A DNA stretch of 64,000 nucleotides from Brevibacillus brevis (GTDB taxonomy: Bacteria; Bacillota; Bacilli; Brevibacillales; Brevibacillaceae): positions 5,686,001 to 5,750,000 of the forward strand of contig NZ_CP041767.1 of the NCBI RefSeq assembly GCF_022026395.1, in the 5' to 3' direction. Positions 41,213 through 50,088 of the stretch are shown one piece after another. Below the pieces are notes generated by a model. It worked only from the letters and a program-made list of their open reading frames with translations, ran no database searches and was not told the DNA's origin. How positions within the stretch are numbered: position 1 is the stretch's first letter; the number at the start of each line of letters is the position of its first letter. The position numbers were made by a program, and so were the translations under genes.

Positions 41213-41516
41213 AATCAACAAGAGTTTACCTATGTAAAAAATTTGAAAGACGGGAGTGCTGAGTTCATGGTGTTTTCTGTAGTTATCTTCGCTTAGGTGG
41301 GGCCTCTCTTAAGGGGCACTGCCTCTTATAACCCTATCAAAAGCTAGAAGCTGCAGGATGCCTGAACCGCTTCCGTCTTTTTCCCGATATGAATTGCGGG
41401 CCATGTTCTCGGGTGAACAGTCGGTTTACTGTACCTAAAACCATAGGTAGGTGACCGTCTCTCTTTTGTCCCCCGTTGAATTGGTTATTTCCCGCCACCT
41501 TTGTATCGTTTGATGA
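41213..41516 (+). ncRNA. structured 5' leader of the MFS gene (unclassified)
   Basis: About 300 untranslated bases hold a 9-codon upstream ORF and several hairpins: CCCG..CGGG at about 41383-41400, ACAGT / ACTGT at about 41417-41432, and a long-range TTAGGT / ACCTAA pairing between about 41294 and 41438. It ends at an intrinsic terminator before the MFS gene. The 5' part (CTTCGCTTAGGTGGGGC) faintly recalls the M-box riboswitch start, but the M-box core is missing. The class is unknown; attenuation control is inference. Confidence 0.5.
41267..41296 (+). CDS. possible leader peptide MVFSVVIFA
   Basis: This 9-codon ORF (ATG to TAG) has GGGAG ten bases upstream and opens the structured leader. 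Its product, MVFSVVIFA, is hydrophobic like ribosome-stalling peptides that control antibiotic-resistance genes (e.g. the IFVI of ErmCL). The stop lies exactly where the first hairpin begins, so translation would reshape the RNA. It is too short to prove coding by composition. Confidence 0.4.
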   Translation: MVFSVVIFA

Positions 41517-41561
41517 AGCGCAAGCGGAAGAGCAGTGTCTCTACCCCGTTTGCGCTTTTTT
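41517..41561 (+). terminator. intrinsic terminator inside the MFS leader
   Basis: Arms AGCGCAAGCGG / CCGTTTGCGCT (one G-T pair) with an 18-base loop run into TTTTTT. It ends 70 bases before the MFS start codon and downstream of the promoter, so it must be read through or disrupted for expression. Confidence 0.8.
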
Positions 41562-41630
41562 ACGTGGAATTTTTCCAAAAAGAGAACCGAGGTCAAGGCA
41601 CCTGCCGAAATGAATGGAGGAATTCGTGTC

Positions 41631-42878
41631 ATGATTTGGCGTTCGTGGGATCTAAATTTGAAAGTACGTCTCTTTGGTGAATTGATTACGCACACATTCT
41701 TTTGGATGTACTTTCCGTTTATGGCGATTTATTTTAGCGATACGTTCGGGAAGGATGTAGCGGGTCTTCTATTGATGGTGCCACCGCTGCTCGGGATGCT
41801 GTCCAATCTGTTTGGCGGGTATTTGGCCGACCGGGTAGGGCGCAGATTCACCATGCTGCTCTCGCTCTGTACATCGACGGTGATGTTCGCACTTTTTGCG
41901 TTCTCTCCGTCACCTTGGATCGACTATCTTGCCTTCATCGGGATCGGGATCGCTGGGGCTCTCTACTGGCCTGCCAGCTCTGCCATGGTAGCTGATTTGA
42001 CCACAGAAGAGGATCGAAGAATTGTCTTTGCTACCTTTTACACAGCGATGAACATCGGGGTGGTTGCAGGTCCCGTATTGGGTTCTGTCTTTTTTGTCCA
42101 TTATCGCCCGCAGCTGTTGATGTTCTGTACCATCGTTGAATTGCTTTTTGCGATCACCGTCTTTTTCCTGATCAAGGAAACGCTGCCTGAACACGTCCGT
42201 CAGGAGAAAGCAAAGGAGCGTTTTTCCCTGATTGAGCAGTTCAGGAGTTACGCCATTATTTTCCGAGACAAAGCGTTTGCCCTGTACATTGGCGCAGGGA
42301 TTTTGATCGCCATTGGATTCATGCAATTGGATATTTACATGGCTTTGTATGTCAAAGAGCATGTCATGCAGCAAGTATTATTCTCATGGGGCAATTGGAC
42401 TTATACAGTCGGGGGAACCAGCGCATTCGGCTGGCTCATGGCGTTGAATGGCTTTTTGGTGGTTCTGTTTACACTGCCAGTCACACGCTGGTTCGAAAAC
42501 TGGAGTGATCGCAACAGCCTCGTCATCTCCTCCATCTTATTCGGTGTCGGTCTGTTCTTGATGGCCTTTACGACGAATATTTGGCTTCTGTTTGGCTGTA
42601 TGGCGATTTTGACATTCGGCGAGCTGATGCGGACACCAGTCGCCCAGAGCTTTATCAGTAAATACTCGCCGGAGGATGCACGCGGTCAGTACATGGGAGC
42701 CTCTTCGCTTCAGTTCTCGATTGGTCGCTTCATCGCTCCCCTGACGATCGGTCTATCCCAATGGCTTGCTCCTGTTGGCGTATTCGGTGTCGTCCTGGGC
42801 TTAACCCTAGTCAGTGCTTATCTGTATATCATTTTGTTCCGCATGATCGGTACCAAAGAGGTTAGCAAAAATAGCTAG
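41631..42878 (+). CDS. MFS transporter (probable drug efflux)
   Basis: This 415-residue carrier starts MIWRSWDLNLKVRLFGE behind GGAGG; a longer frame to 41535 would start inside the terminator. It has twelve predicted membrane segments and the motif GGYLADRVGRRFTMLLSL between helices 2 and 3, the MFS signature. It resembles YttB/MdtH-type multidrug exporters. The long leader with an upstream ORF and terminator argues for induction by attenuation. Substrate is unknown. Confidence 0.9.
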   Translation: MIWRSWDLNLKVRLFGELITHTFFWMYFPFMAIYFSDTFGKDVAGLLLMVPPLLGMLSNLFGGYLADRVGRRFTMLLSLCTSTVMFALFAFSPSPWIDYLAFIGIGIAGALYWPASSAMVADLTTEEDRRIVFATFYTAMNIGVVAGPVLGSVFFVHYRPQLLMFCTIVELLFAITVFFLIKETLPEHVRQEKAKERFSLIEQFRSYAIIFRDKAFALYIGAGILIAIGFMQLDIYMALYVKEHVMQQVLFSWGNWTYTVGGTSAFGWLMALNGFLVVLFTLPVTRWFENWSDRNSLVISSILFGVGLFLMAFTTNIWLLFGCMAILTFGELMRTPVAQSFISKYSPEDARGQYMGASSLQFSIGRFIAPLTIGLSQWLAPVGVFGVVLGLTLVSAYLYIILFRMIGTKEVSKNS

Positions 42879-42958
42879 AATAGAGGTATGTCCGTTCTAC
42901 CAAATCCCCTCCTCTCATATAAATGGATCATAGATAGCTTGACCAGGAGGGGATCGTC

Positions 42959-43606
42959 ATGAACCAGCCGAATGCCTTTGCTACCTTTAAGGAGCATCGA
43001 GGAGTCGTCTATCGAATTTCTACCTATCTTCAATGGGGACCGAATTCAGAGGGCCATCGCTCTCTTGGGAGCTGTCTCTTACTGAACCCTGGTAGTGCCA
43101 AGCTTTTTCGTGAAAGACCTGCATCCGGTCATAGCATCATGGGTCAGACCACACTCGATCCCACCATGCGACAATTGATCCGACTGGTGGAAGCAATCTA
43201 CGGAAAACAGGCATTGGTAGGCAGATTTCATATGTACAACCTGTTTTCTGTGCAAAATGCTGCTGCCGTGAGTGCTATATCTCATTTTGAGCAACTTATT
43301 CAGGAGAAAGAGACGACGCTTGAGGCTCAGCTCGTATCTACGCGGGAACTGCAAAAACACCCGTGGCTCCTACTTGGTTGGGGGCTTTCCCACCACCATT
43401 CGTGGCTGCAGTTTTCTTCCCTCAAGAAACGGTGGAAACAACGGATCGCAGTAGCAGGGGTACCGACTTTTGGCAAACCCTGCCCAAAAGGAATCGATTA
43501 CTACCATCCGAGTCCCCCTCTACATGCGACGAAAGAAAAGATCGTGCAGGAGCTGGTGGGGATCTATAGGAAAACGATTGGGGGAGAGTCTGTCCATCCG
43601 CTTTAG
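42959..43606 (+). CDS. DUF1643-like protein
   Basis: This 215-residue protein starts behind GGAGGGG. It has SLGSCLLLNPGSAKLF, DPTMRQLIRLVEAIYG and GRFHMYNLFSVQNA, which match the pattern of DUF1643 proteins (LNPS/GxA, DPT, and a VxNLF-like segment). A Trp/His-rich middle (LLLGWGLSHHHSWLQF) and a C-terminal GKPCPKGIDYYHPSPP follow. Function is unknown. It sits 80 bases after the MFS gene on the same strand and ends at a shared terminator. Confidence 0.7.
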   Translation: MNQPNAFATFKEHRGVVYRISTYLQWGPNSEGHRSLGSCLLLNPGSAKLFRERPASGHSIMGQTTLDPTMRQLIRLVEAIYGKQALVGRFHMYNLFSVQNAAAVSAISHFEQLIQEKETTLEAQLVSTRELQKHPWLLLGWGLSHHHSWLQFSSLKKRWKQRIAVAGVPTFGKPCPKGIDYYHPSPPLHATKEKIVQELVGIYRKTIGGESVHPL

Positions 43607-43610
43607 ATAA

Positions 43611-43652
43611 AAAAGAGTCTGTCTCCCCTTAATGCGGGAAACAGACTCTTTT
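43611..43652. terminator. bidirectional terminator between the DUF1643-like and SLH genes
   Basis: Perfect 12-bp arms AAAAGAGTCTGT / ACAGACTCTTTT with an inner TCCC/GGGA pairing. A and T tracts on both sides suit both convergent genes. Confidence 0.9.
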
Positions 43653-43659
43653 CCATTCA

Positions 43660-46374
43660 CTACGGCATCTCGCTGCCCTCGAAAAATTCTGTTCTGTCAA
43701 AACGACCACGCATCCATTTGTACGTATCATCATAGATGGCGCGTTTGACAGGGTCCGTGCTCTTGACAGACTCTAGCAATGTCTTGGAGCCGAAGTAGTA
43801 GGCGTGTACGTTGTTTTTATCCATCCCCAGCTTGTGGGTGGCAACTAACTGATTGTAGTAGGTCTGATAGAACTTCGGATCATTGTACATCTTCCAGTCG
43901 CCTTCGATCTCGATGTCCATGTCGTACTTGTTGACGACATCCAGTACCCCTTGAATACGGTCAATTCCTACCGGCTTGTCGCTGTAATAGCTCGGCTGCA
44001 GGAATGCCTTATCGAAATAAAGAGATTTCCACTCGGACACTCCCGGTGATCCGAAATACGGAATCCAGTAGTAGCGCAACGCCTCGTCATGCACCATGCT
44101 ACCCATGTCACGAATCAACTGACGCTCTTTCGGTGCGCTATCCTCCACCAGCTCATGGAACCAATAGATTCCTTCCAGCTTCAGATAAGCGTATCCTTCC
44201 TTGTTCCAGCGCTTCATGAGCTCCTGGAAGTACCATTCCAACGCAGCTTTGCGATTCAAATACGCTTGCTCTTCCCCAATTCCCGCAGGGTTGAAGGAGA
44301 GGGATGGTTTCTTTTCATCCAGCTGACCAAAATTGGTCTGACTGGCATTCGGATACGGCAGTGCCAGCACGACATTTTCCTGCGTCGGTGTCGTATACAG
44401 CGTTCCACGCAAGCGGTTATACTCCCGCATAGCCTGGTTGAGAGCGTCGAGCTGCTTGTTCGAGCCGAACAAATCATTCATGTACTTTGTCCAGCTTTCT
44501 TTCGTAGCAGGAATGGTCTGATATGGCAGGAACAGAATCGTATCAAACATCTGGTCACGCATATAACCATCTACAGTGCGGTAGCCAACCATCGGGAGGA
44601 AATCCTCTTTGGTCCATGTCCCGAGTTCGCCATGCTCTCCTGAATAAGCGAGCAGCATATTTTCCACACGACGCCCTGCTTGTTTGGCTTCTTCCAGCTT
44701 CGCCGGATTTGGTGGCGGCAGCAAGACAGCGCCATTGTTCCAGTCGCTATCCGTTTTTGCCCATACCTCCAGCTGGCGAGCGAACGTAAATACTTTCACC
44801 GGGAAGGATACCCGGACATAGCGGGTGTTCACGTCAGGCAAGGTCACGCTCAATGTGCGTGTAACCAGCTTGTCCTCTTTGGCGGAAACATCGTGAACAG
44901 CTCTTCCCGCATACGACCACACTTTCCCGTCGCGAGATACCTCGACTTCCATGTATTCTGGCATCGTGATACCCGAAGTCTTCTGCTGCTTAAACGTTAG
45001 CGCAACTCTCTCCAATGGCTTCGCCTCGTCGAGCTCAACGGTCACCTTGCGTCCAAACTGACGGTGGTATCCCGTCCAGTCTTCTGTAGGCGTTACAAGT
45101 CCCCCTACTGGACCAGGATATTGCTTCTCCAGCTCTTGGAAATACGAGTCTGGCGCTCCAAAAGTAGTAACCGATGTATAACTGCCTGGTGCGATATTGA
45201 CCAGTTCGTCCTTCTCTGCTGGCTCCTTCGCCTCTTCTTTTGGATCAGCAGGCTTGGTTGCATCCGTTTCTGTTGTTCCTTTGTCTGCGTCTGGTTTTTC
45301 TCCCTCTACTGCCGTCTTGCTTTCATCGACTTTCGTTGCCGAGTCATTGGAGGAAGTCGCAGTTGAAGTCTTTGGCGTGTCCTCCACCTTTTCGACAGCT
45401 GGCTTACCAGCGTCCTTGATCTCAACCGGAATTGTCGTCGTTTGGTAGCCGACTGTCACCGTGAGATTTCCTTTTCCTGCTGTAGAACCAGCTACAAAAG
45501 TTCCGTCAGCCGAAATGGTTCCCAACTCAGGACGATCAAAAGCGAAAATCGGTGTAAAAGGCAGCTCATCTCCACTGATACTGCTTACCTTCAAGCGTTG
45601 GCTCGTGCCAGCAGCCAGACTCAGCCGCTCTACATCTACCTTGTATTTCACCTGCTCTGCTTGCTGGTAGCGTGCATCCAAGACGCGCTCAGCGATCACA
45701 GCTGCCTCCGCACGTGTGACGGTTCCTGTCGGATTAAACTTGCCGCCTGCCCCTTGCATCCAGCGCTGATTCGTCACTTCTTCCACAGCCGTTTTGGCGT
45801 AGTCGGCGATTTCTTCTTCATCGCTGTATGTAACAGGAGTCTGACCTGCCACTTTGGTCACAGAGCCCTCTTTCATCAAACGAGACAGCATGACAGCCAG
45901 CTCTTGACGTGTAAGCGGGTCTAAAGCACCCATGGCATACTCACTTCTGCCGTTCATCACACCCAATTCGGAGAGTCCATAAACGTACGGTGCATAAGGA
46001 CTTTCCAACGGAACATCTTCAAAAGCGGCATCCTCAATTTCTGTTGGTTGAAGACCGATTACTTTTGTCAAAAGCACCGCAATATCCTGTCGAGAAATCG
46101 TGTTTTGCGGGTTAAAACGGTTTTCTCCCTGACCACTGATCATATGAAGCGCTGCAAGTCTGTTTACGGCTTTACTAGCGTAACTGTTTCCCAAATCGGT
46201 AAACTCCGTGTGGGCTTCTTCTTGTTTTTTGAATTGATCTTCCAGCTTCTTGGTGTCTGCTGCCGGTGTCTCTGGCTCTGTTGCAGCATGAGTCAACGGC
46301 GTACTTTGGACCAGTAATGTAGTCGCTGCCAATAAAGCAGCCAGCATTCTGCTCCCAAATCGTTTCTTGCTCAT
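43660..46374 (-). CDS. SLH-domain surface protein with DUF4855
   Basis: This 904-residue exported protein has a signal peptide (RMLAALLAATTLLVQSTPLTHA). Three SLH repeats follow at about 55-105 (FNPQNTISRQDIAVLLTKVI), 117-170 (LDPLTRQELAVMLSRLM) and 180-235 (FNPTGTVTRAEAAVIAERVL). Then come an Ig-like stretch, a Thr/Lys/Asp-rich linker (~330-395), a discoidin-like beta domain (~400-545) and a C-terminal DUF4855 region (~570-900; FLPMVGYRTVDGYMRDQMFD). GGAGGAG precedes the ATG. It is wall-bound; DUF4855 proteins may act on glycans, unproven. Confidence 0.87.
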   Translation of the reverse strand: MSKKRFGSRMLAALLAATTLLVQSTPLTHAATEPETPAADTKKLEDQFKKQEEAHTEFTDLGNSYASKAVNRLAALHMISGQGENRFNPQNTISRQDIAVLLTKVIGLQPTEIEDAAFEDVPLESPYAPYVYGLSELGVMNGRSEYAMGALDPLTRQELAVMLSRLMKEGSVTKVAGQTPVTYSDEEEIADYAKTAVEEVTNQRWMQGAGGKFNPTGTVTRAEAAVIAERVLDARYQQAEQVKYKVDVERLSLAAGTSQRLKVSSISGDELPFTPIFAFDRPELGTISADGTFVAGSTAGKGNLTVTVGYQTTTIPVEIKDAGKPAVEKVEDTPKTSTATSSNDSATKVDESKTAVEGEKPDADKGTTETDATKPADPKEEAKEPAEKDELVNIAPGSYTSVTTFGAPDSYFQELEKQYPGPVGGLVTPTEDWTGYHRQFGRKVTVELDEAKPLERVALTFKQQKTSGITMPEYMEVEVSRDGKVWSYAGRAVHDVSAKEDKLVTRTLSVTLPDVNTRYVRVSFPVKVFTFARQLEVWAKTDSDWNNGAVLLPPPNPAKLEEAKQAGRRVENMLLAYSGEHGELGTWTKEDFLPMVGYRTVDGYMRDQMFDTILFLPYQTIPATKESWTKYMNDLFGSNKQLDALNQAMREYNRLRGTLYTTPTQENVVLALPYPNASQTNFGQLDEKKPSLSFNPAGIGEEQAYLNRKAALEWYFQELMKRWNKEGYAYLKLEGIYWFHELVEDSAPKERQLIRDMGSMVHDEALRYYWIPYFGSPGVSEWKSLYFDKAFLQPSYYSDKPVGIDRIQGVLDVVNKYDMDIEIEGDWKMYNDPKFYQTYYNQLVATHKLGMDKNNVHAYYFGSKTLLESVKSTDPVKRAIYDDTYKWMRGRFDRTEFFEGSEMP

Positions 46375-46410
46375 TACATTTTCTCCTCCAATTATGCCCC
46401 TTCTTTCTGT

Positions 46411-47568
46411 TTATTCGGTCGGGGTAACCATTGGTCCGCGCGGCGGTCTAGGTCCGAAAAACTGGTAGTAATCTACCTTGATATTTCCGTTGTAGAGCTT
46501 GCGCTTTTTGCTTGCTGTACGACCAAAATGCTCCTCGAACTGTTCGTCGGAAGTAATAATGTAGAAAGACCACGTATCCATGGCAGCAAAGGTTTTCCCC
46601 ATTTCGCCATACATCTTGGCAACCTGCTTCCATTCTCCCAAGCGCTCCCCATAAGGTGGGTTGCAAATCAAGTAGCCGTACTTGCGCTTGGTTCGCACAT
46701 CCCGTACATCCATGCGCTGAAAATGAATCAGGTCATCTACACCAGCCTCCGTCGCGTTGCGGCGGGCAATTTTCAGGATTTCGTCATCCATATCTGTCCC
46801 GATAATCTCCAGCTTTTGATCATAGCGCGCCAAATCATGCGTTTCTGCGCGAGCTTCACGCCAAGCTGTTTTCGGAATGATAGGCCATGTCTCGGAAACG
46901 AATTCCCGGTTCATTCCCGGAGCGATGTTTTGTCCAATCAACGCCGCCTCAATCGGAATTGTACCCGATCCACAGAATGGGTCCATAAATACCCGATCAG
47001 GCTTCCAGCGAGACAGCATAATCATCGCCGCAGCCATGGTTTCCTTCAATGGTGCTTGTCCGATCAATTCCCGGTAGCCGCGCTTGTGCAGGCCCGGACC
47101 TGACGTATCAATCGTCAGCGTCGCCACATCCTTGAGAAGTGCCACCTCGATCTTGTACAGCGGTCCTTGCTCATCGAACCACTCGCGCTTGTAGGTCTTT
47201 TTCAGACTTTCTACGACTGCTTTTTTCACGATGGCTTGGCAATCCGGCACACTGAACAAGGTAGATTTGACCGATTTTCCTTCCACAGGAAACGTCCCAT
47301 CCTCTGTGATCCAATCGGCCCACGGCAGTGCTTTTGTCTTTTCAAACAGCTCGTCAAACGTAGTTGCTTTGAACTCCCCTATCTTTAGACGCACGCGGTC
47401 GGCAGTTCGTAACCACAAATTTGTGCGGGGAATCGCAGAAATATCTGCGGTGAACGTTACCTTGCCGTTTTCCACCTGTACCGGACCGTATCCGAGCGCC
47501 TTCACTTCTTCTGCTACTACTGATTCCAAACCAAAAGTCGCCGTAGCGATCAATTCTACTTTTTGCAT
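46411..47568 (-). CDS. THUMP-domain RNA N2-guanine methyltransferase (RlmL-like, YpsC)
   Basis: This 385-residue SAM-dependent RNA methyltransferase has an N-terminal ferredoxin-like/THUMP RNA-binding part (~1-155) and a Rossmann methyltransferase part with FMDPFCGSGTIPIEAALIG (SAM binding), IGTDMDDEILKIA and the catalytic NPPYGERLG. It is of the type of B. subtilis YpsC / the N-half of E. coli RlmL, which methylates G2445 of 23S rRNA. GGAG precedes the ATG. It lies 36 bases upstream of the SLH-DUF4855 gene on the same strand. Confidence 0.92.
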   Translation of the reverse strand: MQKVELIATATFGLESVVAEEVKALGYGPVQVENGKVTFTADISAIPRTNLWLRTADRVRLKIGEFKATTFDELFEKTKALPWADWITEDGTFPVEGKSVKSTLFSVPDCQAIVKKAVVESLKKTYKREWFDEQGPLYKIEVALLKDVATLTIDTSGPGLHKRGYRELIGQAPLKETMAAAMIMLSRWKPDRVFMDPFCGSGTIPIEAALIGQNIAPGMNREFVSETWPIIPKTAWREARAETHDLARYDQKLEIIGTDMDDEILKIARRNATEAGVDDLIHFQRMDVRDVRTKRKYGYLICNPPYGERLGEWKQVAKMYGEMGKTFAAMDTWSFYIITSDEQFEEHFGRTASKKRKLYNGNIKVDYYQFFGPRPPRGPMVTPTE

Positions 47569-47775
47569 ATGTAATCTCCTGTCCGTCCAATAATCCTTCG
47601 GGTCATGCCCTCATCCTACTTACCTTACATATTATATTACCCCATTTCCTAATAGCGTTGGTAAACTTGTCTAAATTCAAAAGACCCATCACCAAAAAAC
47701 AGTGACGGGTACGGCATGTGGATCATTCATATGGGAAATCCTACGAAAAACTTTGTGTAACGGGAGGGAGTCAGC

Positions 47776-48582
47776 GTGCCAGAATTACCTGAGATGGAGA
47801 CCTATCGCCGACTGCTACAGGAGAAAATCGGTGGCGGAACGATAACAGCCACACACGTTCAGCGGGAAAAAACGATTAATCTGCCGCCTGCGGAATTTTC
47901 TCGTCTTTTGCAAAGCAATCGTCTGACACTTGTCGACCGGCGTGGCAAGCATCTTCTTTTCCATCTGGAAAGTGGACATGTTTTGCTGCTTCATCTGATG
48001 CTCGGCGGCTTTCTATACCTGGGTTCTGCGGATGACAAGCTAAAGAGAACCGCCCAAGTGACTCTTGCTTTTGGAGAACGCATCTTATATTTTCACGGCC
48101 TCCGTTTAGGTTATCTGCATTTACTCACCAACGTTCAGATCGACGAAAGGCTGGCTCCTCTTGGGCCAGAGCCATTGGACATGCTGTTTACCTTTACTCG
48201 ATTTACGGAGCTGCTCGCTGATAAACGCAGTGTCCTCAAAACAGCATTAGTCAATCAGCATTGGCTCGCGGGCATCGGCAACTGCTATGCGGACGAAATC
48301 TGCTTTCATGCCGCCATCCTGCCTACCAGGACGATCCCGACACTTTCTCTCGAGGAACAAAAACGACTGTATCATTCCATGCAAACCGTGCTCAAAGAAG
48401 CGATTCGATTCGGCGGTTACATGCAGCCGCTTTTTCAAGGCGATTCCCTGACAGGGGGCTTCGATGAGCGCTGTCAGGTGTACGATCGCGGTGGAGAGCC
48501 TTGCCCGCGCTGTGGACAGCCTATTGAAAAGAGCGAGCTCTCCTCCCGCAAAGTATTTGCCTGCACGAACTGCCAGCATTGA
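47776..48582 (+). CDS. mutM: formamidopyrimidine-DNA glycosylase (Fpg/MutM-type)
   Basis: This 268-residue base-excision repair enzyme is a glycosylase/AP lyase. The invariant N-terminus after Met removal is PELPEMETYRRLL (Pro nucleophile, Glu general acid); a beta-clamp Lys is in RRGKHLLFHLE, and a helix-two-turn-helix region is in NQHWLAGIGNCYADEICFHA. The C-terminal zinc finger has four cysteines (EPCPRCGQ..FACTNCQ). It starts with GTG behind GGGAGGGAG. It may be a second, divergent Fpg, since polA-linked mutM is usually elsewhere. Confidence 0.92.
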   Translation: MPELPEMETYRRLLQEKIGGGTITATHVQREKTINLPPAEFSRLLQSNRLTLVDRRGKHLLFHLESGHVLLLHLMLGGFLYLGSADDKLKRTAQVTLAFGERILYFHGLRLGYLHLLTNVQIDERLAPLGPEPLDMLFTFTRFTELLADKRSVLKTALVNQHWLAGIGNCYADEICFHAAILPTRTIPTLSLEEQKRLYHSMQTVLKEAIRFGGYMQPLFQGDSLTGGFDERCQVYDRGGEPCPRCGQPIEKSELSSRKVFACTNCQH

Positions 48583-48599
48583 CAGACTTCTTTACTCCC

Positions 48600-49508
48600 T
48601 TAAACAACAGGGGTCTGTGCAGGTTCCATCTGCTTGATCATAAACACCTGCTCTGTCTCGGAAGGACTGAATCCCGTCGCTTGCAGTATTTCGACAAGCA
48701 AGGTATCAGCCGCACGCAAATTAAACGTAGACCGGCGGCAATCGTGTGCAAGCGGCCCATACACATGCACGAGTGCGGTTTTCAAAATGTCTGGTGCATC
48801 AGGATGCTCTGGCTGTGCTACACATTGACGCAGCACGATCCCACTCACTTTGCCTTCTTCGTTTACCGCACACTTGTACATCGCATAGCCGACCACCTGA
48901 CCCTCTCTGTCTTCTACGAGCACGGCCTGCGCGTCTCGCAAGTTCACCCAGTAGTTTTGCCAAGGGACATCGGTCACGTAAAACGGCAGCGTGGCGGCTT
49001 CCTGGGCCAAAATGCGCCGAACCCGATAATCAGCCTGTTCATTTGTCTGAAAGGCATTCTCTGCCAGCGATCCACTCTGCTGCAAAAACAACAGACGATC
49101 CACGACGTCATAGCCTTTTTGCTCATACAAAGCAATCGCTTTGGTATTTTGGCTCAACGCCTCCAAGGTAGCTACTTCCACCCCAGCTTCCCTGTACAGA
49201 TCCAATGTCGCCTCGATCAGTTGCCTCCCTACTCCTTGGCGACGATATTCCGTAGCGACACCCGTTCCACCATTCCACGCGACTTTTTTCCCTGCAACGG
49301 TCCTCATCCCGCTGGCCACTAAGCCAATCGGCTCTGTGCCGTCAAAAGCAACCACCGACAGGGACAGTACGTATCCCTCGCCCCCCAGTCGCTGGACAAG
49401 CATTTCTTCTGTCATCGTAAACTCGATAAAATAGCCTTCAAAGCCTCTGTTCCACGCTTTGGTCACTTCTGCAAAGGTACAGTCGCTCATCCGCTTGATG
49501 GTAATCAT
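48600..49508 (-). CDS. GNAT family N-acetyltransferase
   Basis: This 302-residue protein has a clear N-terminal GNAT domain: acetyl-CoA loop ATEYRRQGVGRQLIEATLDL at about 85-104 and LSQNTKAIALYEQKGYDVVD. The C-terminal half has a weaker second GNAT-like fold ending LLVEILQATGFSPSETEQVF. AGGAAGG precedes the ATG. It is convergent with the Fpg gene, only 17 bases apart. The acceptor substrate cannot be inferred. Confidence 0.88.
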   Translation of the reverse strand: MITIKRMSDCTFAEVTKAWNRGFEGYFIEFTMTEEMLVQRLGGEGYVLSLSVVAFDGTEPIGLVASGMRTVAGKKVAWNGGTGVATEYRRQGVGRQLIEATLDLYREAGVEVATLEALSQNTKAIALYEQKGYDVVDRLLFLQQSGSLAENAFQTNEQADYRVRRILAQEAATLPFYVTDVPWQNYWVNLRDAQAVLVEDREGQVVGYAMYKCAVNEEGKVSGIVLRQCVAQPEHPDAPDILKTALVHVYGPLAHDCRRSTFNLRAADTLLVEILQATGFSPSETEQVFMIKQMEPAQTPVV

Positions 49509-49650
49509 GGTATCACCTTCCTGGTTTTGATAAAATTATTTTAATCGATAAAATCTAAAAATTCAATCATCTTTAAACACTTTCTCCAGCTTTGTCACCC
49601 ACACGCCTGACATGGTAATATGAAAAAAATCACTTACTCGGGAGGTTCCT

Positions 49651-50055
49651 ATGCGCAAACAGCTTACGGTCGGCTCGCTCATTCCTGGACGATCTGACGT
49701 ACAGATGTCGAGTCCAGCTCCCGTTCCCATGCATACGCATACGTCGTTGAAAAAAACAGACCCGGCTCGCCCACAATCAGAGCAAAAGCTCGTACAGGTG
49801 AAGCAACGCTCACAAACGATGCCAGTCCGGTACACTCCCTCCGAGACATTATTACAAGCTGCGCTCACGCAAGATCTACCCATCGCTTACAAATGCCAAC
49901 AAGGGCATTGCGGCAAGTGCAGTGTACAGATCGTAGCTGGTGCATCATTACTCGACACCCCGACTGGACAGGAAAAAGCAAAGTTGGGAGAAAAACTCGC
50001 TACAGGCTATCGTCTCGCTTGTCAGAGCACATTTCGCTCTTCGATTCCTACATAG
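49651..50055 (+). CDS. 2Fe-2S ferredoxin
   Basis: This 134-residue plant-type 2Fe-2S ferredoxin has Cys ligands in YKCQQGHCGKCSVQIV (C-x4-C-x2-C) and the fourth in RLACQSTF about 35 residues later. An N-terminal ~50-residue Ser/Pro/His-rich extension (SSPAPVPMHTHTSLKKT) is unusual for the family. GGGAGG precedes the ATG. The gene lies 33 bases upstream of thiamine pyrophosphokinase on the same strand. Its redox partner is not evident from the context. Confidence 0.88.
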   Translation: MRKQLTVGSLIPGRSDVQMSSPAPVPMHTHTSLKKTDPARPQSEQKLVQVKQRSQTMPVRYTPSETLLQAALTQDLPIAYKCQQGHCGKCSVQIVAGASLLDTPTGQEKAKLGEKLATGYRLACQSTFRSSIPT

Positions 50056-50088
50056 AGGATATTTCCAATAGAAAAAGGTGGCCGTAGC

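Noticed and set aside
41408..41455. c-di-GMP-I riboswitch
   Set aside because: CCTAAAACC..GGTAGG resembles its 3' part, but the GGGCAAACC and GACGCAAAGC elements are absent.
41213..41516. M-box (magnesium) riboswitch
   Set aside because: Only the first ~20 bases resemble the M-box; the conserved GACGCC..GGGUCAACAG core is missing and the gene downstream is an MFS carrier, not a magnesium transporter.
41435..41695. 86-codon minus-strand frame across the MFS leader
   Set aside because: It is antisense to the structured leader and terminator, with no ribosome site.
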